A stretch of DNA of 64,000 nucleotides. Origin: Legionella shakespearei DSM 23087. GTDB taxonomy: Bacteria > Pseudomonadota > Gammaproteobacteria > Legionellales > Legionellaceae. The translations under genes and the position numbers were made by a program. Positions within the stretch are counted from its first letter, which is position 1, and each line of letters opens with the position of its first letter. Location of the stretch: positions 1 to 64,000 of the forward strand of contig NZ_KB892382.1 in NCBI RefSeq assembly GCF_000373765.1. Direction: 5' to 3'. The notes beneath the pieces were generated by a model that was not told where the DNA came from, did not search any database, and was given only the letters and a program-made list of their open reading frames with translations. This document shows positions 57,677 to 64,000 of the stretch, piece by piece.

Positions 57677-57716
57677 TTATGAAAGGTAAAAGTCCATTAT
57701 TAAAAAAGTAAAAAAT

Positions 57717-58172
57717 ATGAAAAAGAAATCTGGGTCACGAATTGGAAGGGTTTTCAGGCGAATTATTAATATTCGTGCATGGTTCGATTGGGACAGGATG
57801 AAGGCTTTTACCTCATTTCTTGTGAATGGTTTTAAACGTTTATTCGTACCCCAAAAAAGCGCTAAAGCTGAATCCTTTGATACAGCCGCATCCAAATTGA
57901 AATTAACCGATGCGGACTTGTTAATTAAACAAAATGCTTTACTGCGTTTGAGTATTATCATGGCTGTGGCGTCATTTATGATTTTAATTTATTCGGGGTA
58001 TCATCTTTTTAATGGTAATTTAAAAGCAGCATTAGTTAGCCTGGTCGTCACTATGATTGGACTGGTTTTAGCTTTTCGTTACCACTTTTGGTACTTCCAG
58101 ATTAAAGAACGAAAATTGGGGTGTACCATCCAGGAATGGTATAGACAAGGTTTACTGGGTGAGAAAGAATGA
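57717..58172 (+). CDS. icmV: Dot/Icm inner membrane protein IcmV
   Basis: A 151-residue protein with a strongly basic N-terminus (MKKKSGSRIGRVFRRIINIR) and two membrane helices at about residues 79-100 and 105-122, as in IcmV. It is required for intracellular growth in L. pneumophila. Its stop overlaps the dotA start (ATGA), so the two are translated together. Confidence 0.94.
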   Translation: MKKKSGSRIGRVFRRIINIRAWFDWDRMKAFTSFLVNGFKRLFVPQKSAKAESFDTAASKLKLTDADLLIKQNALLRLSIIMAVASFMILIYSGYHLFNGNLKAALVSLVVTMIGLVLAFRYHFWYFQIKERKLGCTIQEWYRQGLLGEKE

Positions 58173-61100
58173 ATAAACTTGTTATTGCAGTGCTTCTTGT
58201 TTTATTTCCTGCGCTTGTTTTAGCCGCCGATGGCTCTTTAAGTTTTGCTCCTCCTGCCAGTGATTATTCAGTAATCTTTCTTGGAAATTTATTCGGTGTT
58301 GTTGATGGTGTTTTACACGGCACTGGCAGCCAGATTATGGGGAACATGTTTGGGGTGTTCAACTCAGCAGTTTTAGCTCTGGGTGGTATCATTATTATGT
58401 ACACCCTGCTGGTTTCTACGATGAATACTGCCCATGAAGGGCAGATGCTCGGACAAAAATGGTCATCCATATGGATTCCTGTTCGTTCTACCATGGGTTT
58501 GGCGCTGCTGATTCCTAAAGCATCCGGTTATTGTCTGATGCAGATTTTTGTAATGTGGATAGTGGTACAAGGTGTAGGGGCGGCTGACAAAGTATGGGAA
58601 GCGGCCTTAGGCTATTTAAATCGGGGTGGTGTTATTATTCAGTCGCAGACTGACCCCTCTAAAGCATTAACCCAAGCGGCAAGCGCGGGAGTGTCTGGTG
58701 GTGCCATGACCATACTTTCCGGCCAGGTCTGTATGCTTGGTTTGCAAAATCAATTACAGTCAATTAGGCAAAGTTATTTAAATACGAAACAAAATAACAC
58801 CGGCCCCTGTGCAGGAACTCCTTCCACTGATATGGCTAATTTCTGTAATACTGCCGTTCCTGATTTTATCACTACAGTAAATGCGGTAACGGTGCAAAAT
58901 CAAAATAAAAATGCAACCCATTTTAGCGTCACGATGCCTAACTTTGATTCCAGTTCCCCATACAGTTTTTTAAATGGTATCTGCGGAACAATAACCTGGA
59001 ATCCTATTGACCCCACTTTGTTAGGGACTTCTCCTCCAGCTCAAGGCAATAACTCTTCTGTAGGTGGAATCAACAACATCACTGCTGCTCAATTAGAAAC
59101 AGCTCAAATGTCGAGAGCGATAGCCATTCAGCAAATGTATCTTGATTTATCTGCGGTTGCTCAGGTGATGGTCAATAATGATCCGGCATACTCTAATTCT
59201 TCCAATCCTAACAGCGGAAATTCAGATTACTCTTTAGTGGCAACACAGCAATTTGGTGTTCCTTACACGGCAAATGGTACTGTTTGTACGAATTACGATA
59301 AAACCTGTCAGATTTGGGGGCCTTTGGCTACACCATCAGGAACAAACAGCGGTGTCTTGTTTAACGGTACCGAGTTTCTGGGGGCCATCAATGATTACAA
59401 TGGTATTATGATGCCTACCTTGAACCTTATAAAGCAAACAGCAGATGCTGCAAATGCCAATAAGTCGAGAGAATTTATTGCCAATGCAACCACCCAGGGG
59501 TGGATGATGGCTGGTTCTTATTTCTTTGACCTGGTTACCCTTAATGGGAATGCAGTTACAGATTCTGACCAGTTCGATAAGAATACTGGTCTGGATTCCA
59601 GCAGCTTTGATCTGACCGAGTTAACTTCTTCATTTGGTCAAGGTGGTTCCTGTGTGGGAACATATGCTAAATTGTGCACCTGGTTTGGAGGCAATAGCAG
59701 CTATTTGAATGCGGTGCAATCGTTGATTAATGGTGCTTATCTTTCGAGTAAAAACGGGGTGCCTATAGCGAATAATAATCCGGTTAAAGCTCCTGACTTA
59801 AAGCCTAATCCCAAACGTGAATTAGTTTCTGGTCAGGAATCATCAACAGTGTACGGCTTTATTAATAACTCGGTAATGGTGCAGTTACCAGGACAGCCCG
59901 GATTACAACCATTACAGTTTGCTAATATGATTAATTTTAGTGTTGATACAACAATGTATTATTTACAACACCAGAATTTTGATTGTGGCCGGGTTAAAAT
60001 CCTGTTCTTCTCTTTCTGCCTTGGACAGATGTTTGGCGATTTATTCTATAACTATATTTTCAGATATATATATAACTTCTTCCTGACCCTTTTTGCCCAG
60101 ATCATTAATCAGGTCATTATGGCGTTTTTGATGATCCCTCTACAGGGAATGGCGGATATCTTCAAAGAGGGGTTGAAGACTATTTCGACGCCCGGAGTAA
60201 ATCCGATCGTGGCTTTGGCTAATATGGGAACCATGTACATCAACTTCTCCGCTAATTTATGGTTAATGCTGCTGGATATTGCGGTAGTCAGTGCTTTGAT
60301 TCCATTATTTGGGGTGTTTATTTTCGCGCTGATTTCTCTGGCTATGCCCTTATTAATGGCCTGGATTGGTATTATGGTGGGGATAGGGTTTACTACGGCA
60401 TATTATATACCGGTCTTGCCGTATATGATCTTTACCTTTGGAACCCTGGCGTGGCTCATAGCCGTGATAGAAGCCATGGTTGCTGCTCCTATAGTGGCAT
60501 TGGGTGTAACCCACCCCGAAGGGCATGATGCTTTTGGTAAAGGCGAACACGCTATTATGATTCTGATGAACGTCTTTTTAAGGCCATCGATGATGATTAT
60601 TGGTTATATTTCCGCAATCTCCTTGTCTTATGTTGGCGTTTGGATTCTTAACGCTGGCTTTGATCATGCGATTGGTTTTATTCAGGGAAATATCCAGCAA
60701 GATACAAGCGGGACTAAATTTGGCGGGTTTAAACTTGATGACCCCAATTGGAGCAATTCATTAACCGAGCAGCAGGGGGCTGGAAATTCTTCCGGTAAAT
60801 ATACAGAGTGGGCCGGTATTTATGCCTATTTCTTCTCCATTTTGATGTATACCACCATGTATCTGATTATTGTACAAAAGGCCTTTACTTTGATTTCACT
60901 TTTGCCTGACAGAGTGTTGCGTTGGATAGGTGGCAGTGCAGAAGATTATGGTAAAGACTCAGCCTCGTGGGGTGATGAAGCCAAACAGGCTGTGAAAAGT
61001 GCTGGTGATGAAACTCAGAAAGCTCAGGGTCAGATGGACAAGCAGTTGGGCGGATATGGCCAGAAAGCGGTTGGTGGAGTTAAATCCGGTATTGGTAAAC

Positions 61101-61201
61101 TTATGGGTGGCAAGGGTAATGTCAGTGGTGAGGGTAGTCAATCTTCGACAGGGCCTAACTCGACTCCATCTGGTGGTAAAGGCCCTGGTGGTGCGGAGTA
61201 A
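58169..61201 (+). CDS. dotA: Dot/Icm inner membrane protein DotA
   Basis: A large polytopic membrane protein of the type IVB secretion system, 1010 residues (about 1048 in L. pneumophila). It has a signal peptide (residues 1-19, ending LVLA), an early pair of helices (FNSAVLALGGIIIMYTLL), and a large periplasmic region (about 160-600) with many cysteines. Several more helices follow between 640 and 920, then a Gly- and Ser-rich hydrophilic tail (QLGGYGQKAVGGVKSGIG). L. pneumophila releases DotA as rings. Confidence 0.96.
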   Translation: MNKLVIAVLLVLFPALVLAADGSLSFAPPASDYSVIFLGNLFGVVDGVLHGTGSQIMGNMFGVFNSAVLALGGIIIMYTLLVSTMNTAHEGQMLGQKWSSIWIPVRSTMGLALLIPKASGYCLMQIFVMWIVVQGVGAADKVWEAALGYLNRGGVIIQSQTDPSKALTQAASAGVSGGAMTILSGQVCMLGLQNQLQSIRQSYLNTKQNNTGPCAGTPSTDMANFCNTAVPDFITTVNAVTVQNQNKNATHFSVTMPNFDSSSPYSFLNGICGTITWNPIDPTLLGTSPPAQGNNSSVGGINNITAAQLETAQMSRAIAIQQMYLDLSAVAQVMVNNDPAYSNSSNPNSGNSDYSLVATQQFGVPYTANGTVCTNYDKTCQIWGPLATPSGTNSGVLFNGTEFLGAINDYNGIMMPTLNLIKQTADAANANKSREFIANATTQGWMMAGSYFFDLVTLNGNAVTDSDQFDKNTGLDSSSFDLTELTSSFGQGGSCVGTYAKLCTWFGGNSSYLNAVQSLINGAYLSSKNGVPIANNNPVKAPDLKPNPKRELVSGQESSTVYGFINNSVMVQLPGQPGLQPLQFANMINFSVDTTMYYLQHQNFDCGRVKILFFSFCLGQMFGDLFYNYIFRYIYNFFLTLFAQIINQVIMAFLMIPLQGMADIFKEGLKTISTPGVNPIVALANMGTMYINFSANLWLMLLDIAVVSALIPLFGVFIFALISLAMPLLMAWIGIMVGIGFTTAYYIPVLPYMIFTFGTLAWLIAVIEAMVAAPIVALGVTHPEGHDAFGKGEHAIMILMNVFLRPSMMIIGYISAISLSYVGVWILNAGFDHAIGFIQGNIQQDTSGTKFGGFKLDDPNWSNSLTEQQGAGNSSGKYTEWAGIYAYFFSILMYTTMYLIIVQKAFTLISLLPDRVLRWIGGSAEDYGKDSASWGDEAKQAVKSAGDETQKAQGQMDKQLGGYGQKAVGGVKSGIGKLMGGKGNVSGEGSQSSTGPNSTPSGGKGPGGAE

Positions 61202-61270
61202 TTTCAAAAAGTATTGCGAGTATCAATCCGGGTTGTCCATATTGTGCTCGCATGCTCGCAATTAATGGTT

Positions 61271-61768
61271 CTATCTCATATTTAACGAGGTAAATTCGAG
61301 TCCCTCATTCTGTTCTTCATTGATTCTATGCTTTGTCGCAGCGTGCTCTTGTCTTCTTTTTCTTGGCATGTCAACTTCTGGTTGTTCCTGGCTGGCAGGC
61401 ATAGCCTGTAGTATCTGTTTGGTAGAGGATGATTGCTCTGGCTGCGCAGATGATGAGGCCGCTTCCTTGTGACTGCCTGATTTTATTTTACTGACTACTG
61501 CCAATAATGGCATAGAAACAGCACCATAGACGCTGTTAACTAATACCCCACCTAAGCCCAATGCTGCTGTGACTGCCGTGAGCGGCGCTGTTATAATAAG
61601 GCTGGCAGCAGCAAGTGCCGGATTCCCCCCGCCCACCGCCACGGTTCCTTTTCCTGAAAGCCCCAGCATCATAGAAAAAGCCAGTGGCGCCACTGCGAAG
61701 CCTGCGCACATGAGATAATTACTCTTAATAAAATTTTTATTTGCTTTGTAGATACTCTTCCTTGACAT
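61271..61768 (-). CDS. Small hydrophobic Gly/Ala-rich protein beside dotA, 165 aa
   Basis: I do not recognise a family. It begins MSRKSIYKANKNFIKSNYLM, then has a long hydrophobic stretch of two or three helices (AVAPLAFSMMLGLSGKGTVA, then LITAPLTAVTAALGLGGVLV) and a hydrophilic tail with MPRKRRQE. The ATG at 61768 has GGAG seven bases upstream, so I prefer it to one four codons earlier. It converges on dotA with a 69-base gap. It could be a membrane-active protein or a secreted substrate; neither can be shown. Confidence 0.75.
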   Translation of the reverse strand: MSRKSIYKANKNFIKSNYLMCAGFAVAPLAFSMMLGLSGKGTVAVGGGNPALAAASLIITAPLTAVTAALGLGGVLVNSVYGAVSMPLLAVVSKIKSGSHKEAASSSAQPEQSSSTKQILQAMPASQEQPEVDMPRKRRQEHAATKHRINEEQNEGLEFTSLNMR

Positions 61769-61925
61769 GCTTTTCTCCATAAGTTATGTAGTTTTCTACG
61801 GTAAGGTATGTTTATGAATTTGTCAATTAGGGTAAGATTACTCTTGGTAGCGATGGATCTATTACCAAGTAAACGTCTATACCAAAGGCATGGACGTTTA
61901 CCCTATAACGGTTAATTTCAATCTA

Positions 61926-64000
61926 TTAAGCTGTTGGACGTGCCAGGTCATCATGCATCTGATCGAGCAATTGTGTTGATTTAGGTTTAAATGAGAAGAA
62001 ATTTAAGCTCCACAAAGGAAGAGATACCGGGAGTGCTGCCAGGAAAAGTATTCCTCCTGCAATTAATTTATCCCATTCTCTATGGTAGCTTAAGACTGGT
62101 CTTGCTTCTTCAATAGCATTGTTGCACGCATCGCGAAGCACTTCAATTTTAGTTTCCAAAGCAGACATGTCATAAAAAAAGTTTATTCTTGCCTCGTAAA
62201 TCTTCCAAAGCAATATTTCTGCGGCAGAAACAGCATGATCATAATTATCGTTTCCTTGAACACTTTTTTCGCGCATTTGTTGATATTTTAGGAGGATGGA
62301 ATGAAATGACGCATCAAAACGAATATTTTGAAGGGCCTTTTGCTCTTCGCTATTGTCGGCAGCAGATAGTTCTGAAAAACACCATTTAACCAGTTCTTCA
62401 CATCGTTGCCCGGTGTCGCGGGGCAGTAAATAAGCCAGTAAATTAGAACGATTACCCGTTGCCTGATACAGTACATCAAGTTGCTCTGGAATTGGTAAAA
62501 TAGAAACATGTTTTAGTATAGGTAAAGGAATTGCAGGCAAATGCATGATTGAAAGGCCTAAAGCATCTTTTCCTTGTTGCGTTTGATGGCGAATGTCAGC
62601 ACCAGCATTTAACAGGAAATCAATAGCATTTTCCTGATTTTGTTCAATGGCATGATAAAGCACGGTATATCCTTGTTCATCGGTGGTTTCCAAAGATGCA
62701 CCATGAGCCAGCAAACCAGGTAGCGCGTCAACAAGGCCTAGGGATGCTGCTGTATATAATGCGAAATGAACGGAAAATCCTAAATTCTGAAGCTGAGGAA
62801 TTACCTCATACGTTCCTGTTTGCGCAGCAAGAATAAGTGCATCCCTTCCTGTATTGTCTTTAGTATCAAGTATGTCTGATAGCAGTGCTGAATCTTTTTG
62901 GCTTAGCAACAAACGAATTAGTCCTGCAAATAAATGAGGTTGTTCTGATGCCGCATAAAATAATACTCCAGGATAAACTCCATTTGAGATGGTTTTTAAT
63001 GCTTCCTGTTGTTCAGCCGAAGGTAATAACACGAAACGTGAGAGAGTTAGTTGAATTAAATCGGGATAATCAGACATAAAATCAAACACGTTTTTACCCA
63101 ATTCAGTTCTTGTTGTTAAGGATTGTTGTGGACTGGAAAGGGCTGATTGCAACAGAGTTCTGCCGTGTTGACTGGTAGCCGGGGTTTTGGGTAAATGAGA
63201 AAGCACCGTAAGAGCTTCCAAAGTGCTTGACAGAGTTTCTCCGTGTTCGTGATAGAATTGCGCAGTTAATGTATTAAGAATCAATACCCAGCAATGAGGA
63301 TATTTATTCTCCAGTTCACGTATCTTCGCTGGTATGCAGTGAACGAGAGTTCTTAAATTTATGTTGATATGATCATATTCTTTATCCATAATGAAAGCAA
63401 ACATACACCTCCAATGTAATGTCTGGGCATCGGCGTCCAGAGCAGAAGAAGGTAGGTCTTCAAAAATTTTCAGAGCCTTAAAAAACTGTTGTTGCCCCAT
63501 GAATCCCATAGCAATTCCCAGTAAATTTGCATGGCGTAATTTATCCTTTAGCACTTTTTCAGAACAATTTTCCAGTAATTCCAATGCCCTGTCGAATTGA
63601 CCAGCACTAATATAGATACCTATCATTCTTTTATAAATTAACTCCAACTGAATGAATTGAGTTGGTAAATTGGGTAATTTTAGCATTTCGCCAATTTTTT
63701 TCTCTATTTTTGATATATCTGGTGAAGGGGTTATTTCTGCTTGATCAATAATTGCTATAATATCATGATACAATTTATTTAGTTGTTGATTACGTAAATA
63801 AATAGCACGTAGCTCCGCAGGTACGTAAACTGAATCAAGAGAGCCGATTATATTGGTATTTTTTGCACAAGCCTTTGCAAGGCTGGTAGCGTCTTTGGGA
63901 ATATAAATTCTTTCCAGTTCTTCAATAGTTCTTCTCTCTCCGGGTAATGGATAAAACACTGCTTTTTCAAATACAAACTCTGCTATTTCAGGATGATTAT
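61926..64000 (-). CDS. Ankyrin-repeat protein with C-terminal membrane segment (5' end outside window)
   Basis: At least 690 residues, open to the window edge; no start with a ribosome site is seen inside, so the N-terminus is missing. The first 300 visible residues are helical with a TPR-like look (FDRALELLENCSEKVLKDKL). Ankyrin repeats lie in the middle (DALILAAQTGTYEV, LYTAASLGLVDALPGLLAHG, LETTDEQGYTVLYHAIEQNQ, AIDFLLNAGADIRHQ). Near the C-terminus a hydrophobic segment (AGGILFLAALPVSLPLWSL) is followed by a short tail ending DLARPTA. Ankyrin proteins in Legionella are commonly Dot/Icm effectors; nearness to dotA is suggestive only. Confidence 0.85.
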   Translation of the reverse strand, partial: NHPEIAEFVFEKAVFYPLPGERRTIEELERIYIPKDATSLAKACAKNTNIIGSLDSVYVPAELRAIYLRNQQLNKLYHDIIAIIDQAEITPSPDISKIEKKIGEMLKLPNLPTQFIQLELIYKRMIGIYISAGQFDRALELLENCSEKVLKDKLRHANLLGIAMGFMGQQQFFKALKIFEDLPSSALDADAQTLHWRCMFAFIMDKEYDHININLRTLVHCIPAKIRELENKYPHCWVLILNTLTAQFYHEHGETLSSTLEALTVLSHLPKTPATSQHGRTLLQSALSSPQQSLTTRTELGKNVFDFMSDYPDLIQLTLSRFVLLPSAEQQEALKTISNGVYPGVLFYAASEQPHLFAGLIRLLLSQKDSALLSDILDTKDNTGRDALILAAQTGTYEVIPQLQNLGFSVHFALYTAASLGLVDALPGLLAHGASLETTDEQGYTVLYHAIEQNQENAIDFLLNAGADIRHQTQQGKDALGLSIMHLPAIPLPILKHVSILPIPEQLDVLYQATGNRSNLLAYLLPRDTGQRCEELVKWCFSELSAADNSEEQKALQNIRFDASFHSILLKYQQMREKSVQGNDNYDHAVSAAEILLWKIYEARINFFYDMSALETKIEVLRDACNNAIEEARPVLSYHREWDKLIAGGILFLAALPVSLPLWSLNFFSFKPKSTQLLDQMHDDLARPTA

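Overview
The window is a chromosomal segment of a Legionella species (Gammaproteobacteria, AT-rich). The diagnosis rests on the icmX/icmW - icmV/dotA block of the Dot/Icm type IVB secretion system at the right end, an lqs quorum-sensing cluster (lqsS, lqsR, lqsA) near 16-22 kb, a legD1-type phytanoyl-CoA dioxygenase gene, and gammaproteobacterial operons around them. Some details (no hdeD between lqsR and lqsS, an inserted ketosynthase island) point away from a standard L. pneumophila layout, but I cannot name the species.

Layout. 0-0.7 kb: 3' end of an rRNA operon (23S tail, 5S, terminator) and palindromic repeats. 0.7-2.6 kb: a large orphan protein. 2.9-7.3 kb: rsgA (minus), then cca-orn-queH-cation efflux (plus, overlapping). 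7.3-11.9 kb: an AT-rich accessory island bounded by decayed IS66-type transposase pieces in the same orientation. It carries a FabH-like ketosynthase, a StlD/DarB-like ketosynthase, a degenerate RpfF-like crotonase and a tiny protein, read from divergent promoters. 12.1-16.2 kb: hemC-hemD-hemX-hemY. 16.3-21.7 kb: lqsS, a secreted beta-propeller protein, lqsR, lqsA. 21.8-25.8 kb: cytochrome c, dsbB, tgt, ppiB, a TRIC-type channel and a small coiled-coil protein. 26.2-28.6 kb: an MFS transporter, a sensor-like domain protein and an XRE regulator. 28.7-28.93 kb: a strong candidate small RNA with GGA loops (CsrA-sponge type). 29.0-36.5 kb: tRNA-Val, thrS-infC-rpmI-rplT, pheS-pheT-ihfA, and a 2Fe-2S ferredoxin. 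37-42 kb: rplM-rpsI, petABC, sspA-sspB. 42.2-49.5 kb: nnrD-tsaE-amidase-mutL-miaA, a zinc-ribbon protein and a heptosyltransferase. 49.8-55.4 kb: legD1-like gene, an unusual heavy-metal P-type ATPase and a GT-C membrane protein. 55.8-61.2 kb: icmX, icmW, icmV, dotA. 61.3-64 kb: a small hydrophobic protein and an ankyrin-repeat protein running off the edge.

Intergenic gaps are filled by at least six families of imperfect palindromes (labelled A-F here), one of them nested inside another. Many apparent open frames there are only translations of these repeats.

The most interesting items are the ketosynthase/crotonase island, which looks like a decayed or specialised acyl-signal or natural-product locus; the GGA-loop small RNA at about 28.77-28.93 kb; the altered catalytic motifs of the P-type ATPase; and the AUU start codon of infC.
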